Below, piece by piece: positions 45,764-55,800 of a DNA stretch of 64,000 nucleotides. Below the pieces are notes generated by a model. It had not been told where the DNA came from. It saw only the letters and a list, made by a program, of their open reading frames with translations, and ran no database searches. Position 1 is the first letter of the stretch; every line of letters starts with the position of its first letter. A program made the position numbers and the translations under genes. The stretch is taken from the NCBI GenBank assembly GCA_001577635.1, contig LSBP01000015.1, positions 49,216 through 113,215 of the forward strand, given 5' to 3'. Source of the DNA: Halomonadaceae bacterium T82-2. GTDB taxonomy: Bacteria; Pseudomonadota; Gammaproteobacteria; Pseudomonadales; Halomonadaceae.

Positions 45764-47605
45764 TCACCCTTCCCACCAGAAGAAGGCGGCACCGCGTGTC
45801 TCCAGCGTGGGCATCAGCAGGGCACGATCCAGATACCTGTTGCCGGCTTCACAGGAGGTCTCGGCGACGAAGGAGCACGCATGACAGGATGCGCCGTGAA
45901 GTGACTGGTCCTTGGTGGGGTCGTGCTCCGCACACAGCGGATCGGAGGAGCACACCTCGGCCCGATCCAAGGCTTGGGTCATCAACCTCTCCAGGTTCTC
46001 CGGCTTGCCGAGCTCGACGAGACCACCCAGGGTGCCGTCGGAATCCGCCGCCGCGGTGTAGATCAGCACACCGGCTTGATTCTGGTCGCCCTCGACATCG
46101 GCGTAGATGCGCTCCCGGATGCTCGCTGCATTGTAGCCACACTCGAGTGCCATCTCTCGGATCAGGGCATGGGCCAGAGTGTGGAGCATGGCATAACGTA
46201 TCCCGGGATAGCCGACTTCTGGGTCCAGTTTCCGCTTTCTCCGCCAGCCACGATGAGCGGATCGGAGCTTTCTGTCCAACTCACCGACGGCCTCTCGACC
46301 ATGCCAACCCTCCAGATGGTCGAGGTTGAACTCGATGAAGACACCTTCTCCGTGCACCTCCGTCGCCGGTACCCATTCTGGTGCACGATACGTCAGTGGT
46401 GCTCGCTTCACCGAGTCTTCGCCCGCCTCCTCCTCCGGCGACTCGATCCGCGTGAAGCCGATCAGTGCGTTGACCTCCTTCAACCGCTCCAGGAGGACCA
46501 CTCGCCTGATCTCGTCCCTGAACTGGTTCGGGGCGGAGACGACCTTGCTCTTGAAACTCGGATAGTCGTTGGGTGGCTCATCGGCCGTGAGCACCTCCCA
46601 TTCGGGTGTCTTGATGTCACGATCGTGGACCTCGTCCCCCCCGCTCTGGTGCGCCTGAATGGCGGCCCATATCTCGCCGACCTCATATGCCTCGATGCCT
46701 GGCAGCTGGCCGGACTTCTTGAGCGTCTTGACGATCGTCTTCACTTCCGGCTCGTCTTCGGCATCCTCGAAGAAGGTCCAGCCATCCTGGACCAGCTGGC
46801 TCAAGGGAGTCGACGACTTGGGCGGAATCGCCAGTACGGAGAGCGTCGCCGGAAACCAGCCGTTGGTGGCCCCGAGCAGGACCGTTCGAGGCTCCTGATC
46901 ACACTCCTCGAACCGCGTGAGATGTGGATGTCGGCCTCGACAGCCCGGCAGGTTCTCCTTGCTCGCCTTGCCGAACGCATGAGCCATGTTGCGTGAGGCC
47001 TCGCATTCGTCGCACTTCACCCACAGGTTCTCCGTCTGCAGCGAGGCGCCGTTCTCATAGAACCGCAGCCACCCCTTGCAGTCGCTCGGTCCGCGGTGCA
47101 CGAACCAGTGCCAAGGAAAGTCGTCCAGGTGCCCCGACTTGCAGGCGATCAGGAAGCGGGCGGGGACGGCGTCGGCATCGGTGGCCTTCTTGGTGCCGTC
47201 CGAGCCCTTGCATCCCTTGTGTACGTAACGCGCTCTCTCGATCCTGAATCGATCCTTCAGCTCGAACAGCCCCGCCTCGACGGGCGAGAGGAGCCCGCAC
47301 TTCACGCATCTGAGCCAGCGGGGAAACGGCTTCACCGGGACACCGATCAGCGCCTCGGCAGAGGTATTGTCCTTCACTTCCTCCTCGTTGATCGGCGGCA
47401 TGCGCAGGGACTCGACCTGAGGCCCGAGTACCCGCCTGACGTTCGCCAGGAGACGCGCCTCGTGAATGGCTCGGCACCTGGGCTCGTCCCACTGCTCGGA
47501 GGACATGGTGACGACGGACATGTTGGGAAGGTCGATCAAGGCTCCGGGCCCATACGACCACAGCAACTGACTGGGGCGGATCTCACCGATTCGCGTCCTG
47601 CTCAT
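45764..47605 (-). CDS. drmB: DISARM protein DrmB (DUF1998)
   Basis: The 613-residue protein has several cysteine pairs for metal: CVKCGLLS near residue 97, CDECEA near 197, a CSSDPLC segment near 553, and CHACSFVAETSC near 578. It has the DUF1998 fold in its C-terminal part (HTLAHALIREMALECGYNAASIRERIY). In studied DISARM systems DrmB works with the helicase DrmA in a complex that binds incoming DNA. Start and stop both show tight coupling: it overlaps drmA by 4 bases and ends just before drmC. Confidence 0.9.
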   Translation of the reverse strand: MSRTRIGEIRPSQLLWSYGPGALIDLPNMSVVTMSSEQWDEPRCRAIHEARLLANVRRVLGPQVESLRMPPINEEEVKDNTSAEALIGVPVKPFPRWLRCVKCGLLSPVEAGLFELKDRFRIERARYVHKGCKGSDGTKKATDADAVPARFLIACKSGHLDDFPWHWFVHRGPSDCKGWLRFYENGASLQTENLWVKCDECEASRNMAHAFGKASKENLPGCRGRHPHLTRFEECDQEPRTVLLGATNGWFPATLSVLAIPPKSSTPLSQLVQDGWTFFEDAEDEPEVKTIVKTLKKSGQLPGIEAYEVGEIWAAIQAHQSGGDEVHDRDIKTPEWEVLTADEPPNDYPSFKSKVVSAPNQFRDEIRRVVLLERLKEVNALIGFTRIESPEEEAGEDSVKRAPLTYRAPEWVPATEVHGEGVFIEFNLDHLEGWHGREAVGELDRKLRSAHRGWRRKRKLDPEVGYPGIRYAMLHTLAHALIREMALECGYNAASIRERIYADVEGDQNQAGVLIYTAAADSDGTLGGLVELGKPENLERLMTQALDRAEVCSSDPLCAEHDPTKDQSLHGASCHACSFVAETSCEAGNRYLDRALLMPTLETRGAAFFWWEG

Positions 47606-50600
47606 GACTCTTCTCCCTCTTCCGTGGATGCCGCAGGCCGCACCTGCCAGTCGGGCGCATCACGCATCCAGGCGTCGTCCATGACGATGCCCACGCCGGG
47701 CTCCACTTCACGCATCGACATCGGCACCGTCCATTTCGACCAGGGATCTGCACCTGGTTTCTTGAGTAGATCGACGGAGGTGTCCGACGACTTGCCCATC
47801 TTCTGATACACCAGCGTGCGACCACCCAGGCTCGCCTCCTTGGCCCAATCATCTGCTCGAGACTTGAGCTGATCCATCGTCCACTGCCGCTTCTCCTTGG
47901 ACTCGGTGACGTTCGATGCGCGATCCACGATCCGGCCGGTGGCGTTTCGCACCTCACCACGGTCCGGCCGATCCAACTCATCGGCGCCCTCGTTGGCGCC
48001 GAATGCCTCATATTCGTTGCGAAGCAGGCTGACGAAGGTGCCGGTCAGACCACGATCCATCGCTCGAGGCGAGAACGGGGTGACCGACTGCGCCTCCACG
48101 TGCTGGTAGAAGGTGGCGTGGTAATGCTCGTAGGTCTCGTAATGCGACAGATCACGCGGTTTCGACCAGGTGAGCACGCTGGCCACCAGGCCTGGGAAGG
48201 CACGCCCCACCCGGGAGGTGGCCTGGATGTACTCGGCCGTGCCCTTGGGCTGGCCATTGACGACCATCAGCCCGAGCCGGTTGACGTCGACTCCCACGGA
48301 GAGCATGTTCGTCGCCAGCACCACGTCGAGCGCACGATGGTCGCGCTCGCCATAGTCGACGATCCACTTGCCCGCCTGGTCGTCGTAGCGCCCCTGGAAG
48401 CCGATCTCCATCTGGTCGAGATACTTGGGGATCTCGTCGTTGCGTACTCGCGAGGTCAACTCCACCACATCGATCTTGCGACGCTGAGCCAATCCCGGGC
48501 GTTCGACCAGACTCATGGCGACCCGGTAACAGCGCGTGTTGACGTCGTCTTCCGCCAGGCGCTTCATGCCACCGAGCTCGCGGAGTGAATTGAAGTAGCC
48601 GACCAGCGTCATGTAGGGATCCGCGGCCTTGCCGAAGTGATCGAACAGGGCCTGGGCCGCGGTCAGGAAGGCCGTGTAGGTGCGAATCAGGACCGCGGGG
48701 CGAGAGCTGCCCGGCGCACAGATGCCCAGATAACGACGCCCGGAGATCTCTTCGGTCGGGCGCTGGACGGAGAAATAGTTGTCCTCGACGTCCAGCCCGG
48801 AAGGCGGGAAGACGGCGAGTCGCCGCATGAAGACGTTGCGCACCTGATCGGCCGCCTTGCGGACCGTCGCCGTGGAGGCGACGACCTTGGGGCGAATCTT
48901 GGTGTCTCCGTCGTGCCAACTGCAGAGTTCGTCCACGGCCGTCTCGTAGAGGCCGACCATGGTACCCAGCGGCCCGCTGATCAGGTGGAACTCGTCCTGG
49001 ATGATCAGATCCGGCGGCCGAATCGCGGGTACGGTTTTCACCTTGGAGGCGGGGTGCATGCCCTGCCTGCGATGCCGTTGGCCACAGTCGTGGCCCGGCC
49101 ACAGCAACCCATGGCGTTCACACTCCCGATCGACTCTCCCGAAGAGCGCCCGCACTTCGGGCCGCCACGCCATCTGCGCAAACTTGTCGACCGTCGCGAT
49201 CATCATGCTGGGCGGACGATGATAGATCTCTTCGTCGACCACTTTCACGGGCAGCCCAGGATGGGCGAGTCTCGACGACTGGCCTTCGGAGAACTCGCAG
49301 CGACCGTAGGGATCGCTGCAGTAGAGCGTCGTGCGCAGCGCCGTCTTGTCGACCTTGATGTCTCGGCCGGGAGCGATCTCCGAGCCACACCACGGACAGC
49401 CGGTGAGCTGCGCCGGTGACGCCAGGCTCGAGGTGTTGCGATCGTCGTTGCGCGTCGCCTCGATGGCTTCGTGTGCCTTGGCCGTGGTGCCCGGGGTCAC
49501 CTTATTGCCGACCCACAGCCCAATGGTGAACGGCTCCTCCCCCCAGACGGCTGATTCACTGCGGCGTATCACCTCCATGGCACAGATCAATGCAGTGGCA
49601 CGTTGGAACTGCTGCAGCGTGAGCAGGCGCAGGGTGTAGCGCATGATCACGGTGAGACCACGGGAACCATCCAACCCATTCTGCATGCCCATCAGGCGAC
49701 GTATCCCCATGGCGAAGGCGGCGACACCCAGATAGGCCTCCGTCTTGCCGCCCCCGGTGGGGAACCACAGCAGATCGGCATGCGCCTCGACGGGATGGGT
49801 CCTGTCCTGGTGGTGTGGATTCGCGAGAGAGGGAATCGAGAGCAACAGGAAGGCGAGCTGGAAGGGGCGCCACGAAAAATTCTTCCTTTCTTCGTGTAGA
49901 GTCTCGAGTGACGGATCGGCACCGCGCCGCTTCTGAAGTGAGTAGATACTACGGATCCGTTGATCCGCCATCGCCTGGTTGGCGAAGCGAAAGGCCTTTA
50001 GCGCCTTCGGGTCTTCAGCCAGGGTCGACACCCCCTCGCGAAGTCGGCCGAGGATGGAGCGGCAGTCACCGAGGATGCTCTTCGCCGCCTCCTCGTGCAC
50101 GGTGATCTCGTCACCGATCCTGTTCTCCTGCTCCCCGATCCAGGCGGCATAGTCCTCGGTGAGGGTGGTCAAGGCCTCTCGCAGCTCCTCGACCTCCATC
50201 GCCGCCAGTTCCTTCATGTCCAGCCAACCACGTTCGATCATGTGCCGTTGAGCGGGGCGGTCCTCGGGAGACGACCCGGGGGTCTCCGTGACGGGGATCT
50301 CGTAGTGGGGCATGACCTGAGTGCGCACCTCGGTCGCCAACGTCGGCTCCGTGTCGGAAGTCGTGGCATGAACCGACACCCCATGACCGACGGCGAACTC
50401 GAGCTTGCGCCGATAGACCAGGGCGAGGCGTTCGCGCTCCTCGTCGTCGACGGAGTCGCTGCCGGGGCGACGATGGAAGATCGCCTTGCCGTCGGCCGCG
50501 TCTACCGCCGCGACACGAATCTCGGGCTGGAACACCCAGGCGGCATCCTTGTTCTGCTTAGGTTCCTCTTGACCGTTCACCAGGAAGAGCGTGACCAGGC

Positions 50601-51636
50601 GCTCTCCCTTGCCATTGGTTCGTATCGTCCCCTGGAGACGGACCTGATCGTCGCTGCGGCTTGGCGCCTTGGGAGTGATGGAACCATCCACGAGGGGCAG
50701 ACGGACGGAGCCGCCGCAGGGCACCCGCTTCCACACCTTGATCTTGATCTGCTCCTCTTCCCCCGTCTCCTTGTTCTTCCGGGTGCGGGTGAAGTCGTGC
50801 TCCCTGCCGGGGACCTTCTCGTAGCGCCCCCAACTGGCGGTCACCTCGACGCTGTCGACGTCCGGCGCCACGCAGAACGTCATCCCGATGCTCGAGGGGA
50901 CCAGCGACTGGTTGTCGGTGGTGTCGATCTCGTCGAGGGCATCGTCGTCGGGATCGACTCGCCCCGTGACCTTGCTGAAGTCCTGCCCCGGCTGGTGGAG
51001 CGAGGCATCCTGAGGCTCGACCGGCTCGTCATCCTCATCCATCCCCGCCGCCGGTTCGACCGTGGCGGTGTCGCCGTCCGCGGGTTTTCGCGGGGCGAGC
51101 TTGCCGACGAGATAACGATCCTGGACGCTCATGTCCTTGATCAGCTCCTCCGGCCCACCGGCAGGGCCGAGAAGGTCGTCGACGACCGCCAACTGCAACA
51201 GCTCACGTATGTATGCATGGGCATGGGGTTTGTGCTCGGGACGCTCGGGGGCGACGAGTGGCACCTCAGCAAGCGAGAACCCCAGCCCCTTCGAGACGGC
51301 CTCCGCGAACTTGGTCCATTCGAGGCGACCGATACTACTCGAACAAGGCGGCAAGCCCAGGCTGCCAAGTGACACAGGCTGCTCGATGGGCTTCACGCGG
51401 TCCAGGTAGTACGTCGTGGCATCGGCCTTATGGTTTGCTTTGAGCACACGGCCGACACGGGTGACAAGGGCAGTTGGACCGACGATGAGCAGCCAGTCAC
51501 CATCACAGACTCCCCGGAGAAGCTCCCCACTGGCCGTGACTCGCAATGTGAATGGTGACAGCCTCGGATCGGTGATGGCACCCTGGTCGACGGCCATCCA
51601 TGCGTTGGGAGTTCGACCTTCCATCTTCTCAGCCAT
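47602..51636 (-). CDS. drmA: DISARM helicase DrmA
   Basis: The 1344-residue helicase has Walker A FPTGGGKTEA (near residue 625), a DEFH box in LIIQDEFHLISGPLG (near 882) instead of DEAD/DEAH, an ATATVRKAADQV segment and a C-terminal helicase domain with ATNMLSVGVDVNRLGLMVV and QATSRVGRAFPG. A zinc-like CPWCGSE with a later CxxC type pair inserts between domains. The N-terminal 500 residues are charged and unassigned. DrmA is the core motor of DISARM. GAGGGGG precedes the ATG; it lies 10 bases after the nuclease gene. Confidence 0.92.
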   Translation of the reverse strand: MAEKMEGRTPNAWMAVDQGAITDPRLSPFTLRVTASGELLRGVCDGDWLLIVGPTALVTRVGRVLKANHKADATTYYLDRVKPIEQPVSLGSLGLPPCSSSIGRLEWTKFAEAVSKGLGFSLAEVPLVAPERPEHKPHAHAYIRELLQLAVVDDLLGPAGGPEELIKDMSVQDRYLVGKLAPRKPADGDTATVEPAAGMDEDDEPVEPQDASLHQPGQDFSKVTGRVDPDDDALDEIDTTDNQSLVPSSIGMTFCVAPDVDSVEVTASWGRYEKVPGREHDFTRTRKNKETGEEEQIKIKVWKRVPCGGSVRLPLVDGSITPKAPSRSDDQVRLQGTIRTNGKGERLVTLFLVNGQEEPKQNKDAAWVFQPEIRVAAVDAADGKAIFHRRPGSDSVDDEERERLALVYRRKLEFAVGHGVSVHATTSDTEPTLATEVRTQVMPHYEIPVTETPGSSPEDRPAQRHMIERGWLDMKELAAMEVEELREALTTLTEDYAAWIGEQENRIGDEITVHEEAAKSILGDCRSILGRLREGVSTLAEDPKALKAFRFANQAMADQRIRSIYSLQKRRGADPSLETLHEERKNFSWRPFQLAFLLLSIPSLANPHHQDRTHPVEAHADLLWFPTGGGKTEAYLGVAAFAMGIRRLMGMQNGLDGSRGLTVIMRYTLRLLTLQQFQRATALICAMEVIRRSESAVWGEEPFTIGLWVGNKVTPGTTAKAHEAIEATRNDDRNTSSLASPAQLTGCPWCGSEIAPGRDIKVDKTALRTTLYCSDPYGRCEFSEGQSSRLAHPGLPVKVVDEEIYHRPPSMMIATVDKFAQMAWRPEVRALFGRVDRECERHGLLWPGHDCGQRHRRQGMHPASKVKTVPAIRPPDLIIQDEFHLISGPLGTMVGLYETAVDELCSWHDGDTKIRPKVVASTATVRKAADQVRNVFMRRLAVFPPSGLDVEDNYFSVQRPTEEISGRRYLGICAPGSSRPAVLIRTYTAFLTAAQALFDHFGKAADPYMTLVGYFNSLRELGGMKRLAEDDVNTRCYRVAMSLVERPGLAQRRKIDVVELTSRVRNDEIPKYLDQMEIGFQGRYDDQAGKWIVDYGERDHRALDVVLATNMLSVGVDVNRLGLMVVNGQPKGTAEYIQATSRVGRAFPGLVASVLTWSKPRDLSHYETYEHYHATFYQHVEAQSVTPFSPRAMDRGLTGTFVSLLRNEYEAFGANEGADELDRPDRGEVRNATGRIVDRASNVTESKEKRQWTMDQLKSRADDWAKEASLGGRTLVYQKMGKSSDTSVDLLKKPGADPWSKWTVPMSMREVEPGVGIVMDDAWMRDAPDWQVRPAASTEEGEES

Positions 51637-51646
51637 CCTTTCCCCC

Positions 51647-52852
51647 TCAGTTCCCGAATTCGTTGTTCAGCAAGGACTCGACTCTACTTTTCGAATTGTA
51701 TCCGTTCTTGATCAGTATCTCTGCGATGTCCCGGCCTGAGATGAAGATGATGGGATGCCGGTCCTCACGGACCTCTGCATAGGCTTGTTTCGAGACCACA
51801 GACGTGGTGACCAGCACACCGAATTGCCTGTGGCGGATCCGAGAGATGAGGCGGGCGACGTCCTTTACGCCCACCGTGACGGGTGAACCGTCGCCAACGA
51901 CGGGTGGACGGTAGCACTTCGCCTCCAGTGAGAACTCGGCATGGACCGGGTCGGACATCAAACCCAGCGAGTAGCGACCGACCGCATCACGTCCCCCATC
52001 CACCACGCCACGGGTGATCTCGTCGATGACGACGCGGGTGTCGGTCATCTGATAGATGCGGGCGGCGAATGCCTCGAAGGCGTGAGGAGTGGCATTGAAG
52101 TGGCCCCAGACGGCCCCGAGGATGTCTGCCTCGATATTTGTGCCGACAGTCTGCTGGTCAACTGATCGGATCGTCGTCGTGGGTTCGGCAGTGAGGGGCA
52201 GATAGTGGCCCTTCGTCACCCACTCCCGCCATGCATGTGGCGCATGCTCCGTCAACGAGTCGCCGGCTGCGAGGTCGTCGAGCCAACGACGCTCCACCAC
52301 CGGCACGTCGAGGATGGTGAAGTGAGCGCGGTAGTTCTGGAAACGCTGCCCCTCGGCCGACTTCCAGATGCCCACGAGATCCTCGGTGGCGGACAATCCA
52401 GGAAAGCCCGGCACGGCCAAGCCCCGGAACTGTACCGAGCGTGCACCATGCTCGGTTGGATGTTTTCGAAACACGAAGAATGGAGGCACGCCAACGCGCG
52501 GAGCCTGGTCGGCGTGTACACGGTCGAAGGCATGCCGCAGCAGTGCATTGCCGCCCTTTCGCGTATCGTGCAATTCATGGCCAGGCTTCTTGTTGTCACC
52601 GTAATAGGTGAAGAGCCCCGTGCTCGGATCAAGGGTGTCGGGCCAGTCGGGGTCATGCCCCGTCGTGTACAGGACGACCCAATTCCTGTCCTGGCCACGC
52701 CCCGCCATCCGGAAGCCACCCATGTTGCCCGTTCCGGGGAGCAGCTTGTTGATCGGCTCGCCCCACAATTGGCCGTCGTGGGTGCTTTCGTATACGGCAT
52801 CCACGATCAAGTCGCAACTCGACAGATCGCCATGAGGAACAACTCGACTCAT
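51647..52852 (-). CDS. AspBHI-like modification-dependent restriction endonuclease inside the DISARM operon
   Basis: The 401-residue protein has an N-terminal domain (about 10-190) with GLFTYYGDNKKPGHELHDTR, a pattern I recall from AspBHI-type enzymes that read 5-methylcytosine through an SRA-like domain. The C-terminal half has a PD-(D/E)xK nuclease core: D285 or D289 in VVDGGRDAVG and EAK at 310-312. Such enzymes cut methylated DNA near the modified site. It is not one of the core DISARM genes. It overlaps drmMI by 4 bases and precedes drmA by 10, so it is translated with the system. Confidence 0.7.
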   Translation of the reverse strand: MSRVVPHGDLSSCDLIVDAVYESTHDGQLWGEPINKLLPGTGNMGGFRMAGRGQDRNWVVLYTTGHDPDWPDTLDPSTGLFTYYGDNKKPGHELHDTRKGGNALLRHAFDRVHADQAPRVGVPPFFVFRKHPTEHGARSVQFRGLAVPGFPGLSATEDLVGIWKSAEGQRFQNYRAHFTILDVPVVERRWLDDLAAGDSLTEHAPHAWREWVTKGHYLPLTAEPTTTIRSVDQQTVGTNIEADILGAVWGHFNATPHAFEAFAARIYQMTDTRVVIDEITRGVVDGGRDAVGRYSLGLMSDPVHAEFSLEAKCYRPPVVGDGSPVTVGVKDVARLISRIRHRQFGVLVTTSVVSKQAYAEVREDRHPIIFISGRDIAEILIKNGYNSKSRVESLLNNEFGN

Positions 52853-55800
52853 GAGTCGTTTCTCACGGCACGGTATCGAGCACCACGGCGTTCGCCCTGG
52901 CGCTCGACAAGCCCCTGACTGATGAGGTCCCTGATTGCCGAACTCCAGCTACTGCCTGTAATAGATGTCGCTTCCAGAATATCAGACTTGGCATACCAAC
53001 CCTTTCGTGCTCGAAGAAAGTCAAGAATTAATGAGGTTGGAGCAACTCCCTTCTTGGTAACAACCTGCGCTGACTCAAAGTCAAGACCTGACTGTGCCAT
53101 ATCGAAGTTTTCTTTACGCAGAGCAGGGGGATCGGAAACTCTCTTTCTCCCTTTGCCATGCAAACCTTTCGCGACCTCTTCCTCATATCGCTTGTGATTT
53201 AGCTCAGAAATCCGCCGCAGAATTTCAACACGTGCATTCTCACTGATGGTGAAACGTATACGATCACTCTCTGGCAGGTACGGAACTTCATGAAAGCCGT
53301 GATCAAGATCAACATCTGACCACCCATATGCTCGAGCAACTTCGCGATCGACCTCACAATGAAGCTTACGCATCACTTCAATTTGTGGGTCTTTTTCCGA
53401 TATTGAATGAAACCTATTGTAAAGCTGGGTAAGACCAATTGAGCTCTCAGCCATGACCGACTCTCGATGCAAATAATAGCGCTCACCAACTTCATCAAGC
53501 GTGGGGTTTTCATCAACGACTGGCATTGGCCACGTCTCCAAAGCTTCGGACGTAGAATACTTCATAGTAGTCATACCCATTGAGCCGCAAGTCCAGTACG
53601 CCCAAACTATATGTAACGAAGACTGCAAACAAGCAAACTCAAAAAAACGATCAAAAAAATAAAGCTTTGTTGCCTCATTCATGACAAAGTTCGTCGGAAC
53701 AAACCGAAAACAAAGGTGCTTAGACCTTCTAGAAGACGCAAGAATGCGATTCCTCCTTGAAAGCTCACGCATCAGTCTTGGTCTCAGGTCCCAGAACTTC
53801 CAAAAACAATCCTGATGAATTTGCCCGGTCAAAGATTCTCTATAAGGCTTAACGAGCTCTTCAAGACGACGAAATGCAGCATCATACTTCCGCGCTTTAT
53901 CTTCCGGCCAATCTCGAAAATAGATCACCCAACGATAAGGCTCAAGCTTGGACATGGTGTTAAGGTCTTGCCCATTGAATAGCGGGAATATCACCTCCTT
54001 GCTATGAGGCTCTTTTATTAACATCTCGTCCTTTTCATCAGCTGTGAGCTCAAACCCCCCGCGCCCCATTACATCCTGACCCTGCGAGAACTTTCCCTTG
54101 AGTGCTTTAAGCTTAAGCGGACGCTTTATATTAAAATCTTCCTCCAGAGCACCATTGATTGCTTTAACCCCCCGACCATCAAGAACAATCTTGCCCTGCC
54201 AGCCATCTCGCACAACCCAACCAATTGAAACGACCACGGCTGCATTACCCGGCCAAACCATACGCGAACATGCGTGATAAACAGCTCCACCTTTTTCAAT
54301 AATCTGATCCAAACAAACCTTGCGAGACCCAGTTTCTGTTATAGATTTTGTTGCGAGCAAACCAAAGCACCCTCTTGAACGAAGCAAAGAAAATGCTCGT
54401 AGATAAAAATATACGCAAAGATCTGGCGATCCCACCACACCATTTCGCACAAAATTTAAATACTGCTGATAATCTAAACCAAAACGTCTGCCGATAAGTC
54501 GCCCGCCGCTAAAAGGGGGATTGCCGACAAAACTATCAAAGCCGCCACGTTCACGTGCAAAAACCTCTGGAAACTCCAATGGCCATTGAAACGGGTGACG
54601 ACAATCTCCGCGTTCAACCTCAGAATTAAGCGCTACACTTGAGCGGTGATCTATGGCACTAAGCGATTCAAGATCTCCAGCTATAGCGTCATCTGCTTCA
54701 ATTGCCAATGAACCTACAGCATATTCCAGTTGATTTGCATTACCACCAGACTGCAACACTTCCCCAATGAATGCATCTGCAATATGACCTGCAACATCAA
54801 GTTCACGGCGCGCATTGGCATTCAAGTGTGACATTGCCTCGACGTCACGGATGTCTCGAATCGGCATATTGCGAATTTTTTGACGTAAGTTGATAGCTCT
54901 GTTTACAGCTTGTTCAATGCTCTGCCCAAATAGACGTTGCTGCCCCTTATCCTTGGGTTGCATCGATAGTTGAGTGAGCTGATCCAACCGATGGATTCCC
55001 AGTAAGCTGTCACCACAGCGCAGGTTGTGATCCAGGAATCCGAAGGGACGCCCCTCGGCCAGCGTCACCAGCCAGATCGACAGTTTGGCGAGCTCCACCG
55101 CCAGCGGGTTCATGTCCACACCGTAGAGGCAGCGTTCGGCGACGAGCCGGCGGGCGATCACCGTGCGTTCTTCGGCATCCCTTGGCAGCAGCTCACTCTC
55201 TTCTGCGCTTTCCAACACCTCGCCATCGACGCCGACGACACAGCCCGAGGCTTCGGCCTGACCCCAGGCTTCGACGAGCCGCTCACCCAGCCAGCGGCAG
55301 GCTTGGACGAGGAAGGCCCCCGACCCCATGGCCGGATCGCAGACCTTCAGGTCCAGCAGCTCCGCAGGGGGCTTCAACCGCCACTCCTCCTTCGGTTTTC
55401 CCTCCGCCGGGCCGATGTAGGCGACCGGGGTCAGCGTCTCGTGGACGATCTTCTCGGTGAGGCTCTTCGGCGTGTAGTGCGTCCCTGTCTCGCGCCGGTC
55501 ATTGCCCATCACCACCGCATAGGCCCCCGGGTGGTAGAGCCTGGGGTGGTTCCAGGGGTCCAGCGCCATCAAGTGTACGTAGGGTTCGACCCGGTCATGC
55601 AATCCCACCTTCCCTCGACAGGCCGTCAGCAGCGCTGCGGACAGGCGATCGTCCCGGAAACGCTGCAGATCTTTTCTCAATGCCGAAACACTGCGCCCCG
55701 TCCGTTCCTTGAGAAGCTCGATCAGTGTTTCCTGGCCATCCAGACTGGCCTCGGCGAGCTCACGTAGCGTCGCCTTCGGCGACTTGGCCTGGGCGGAGCC

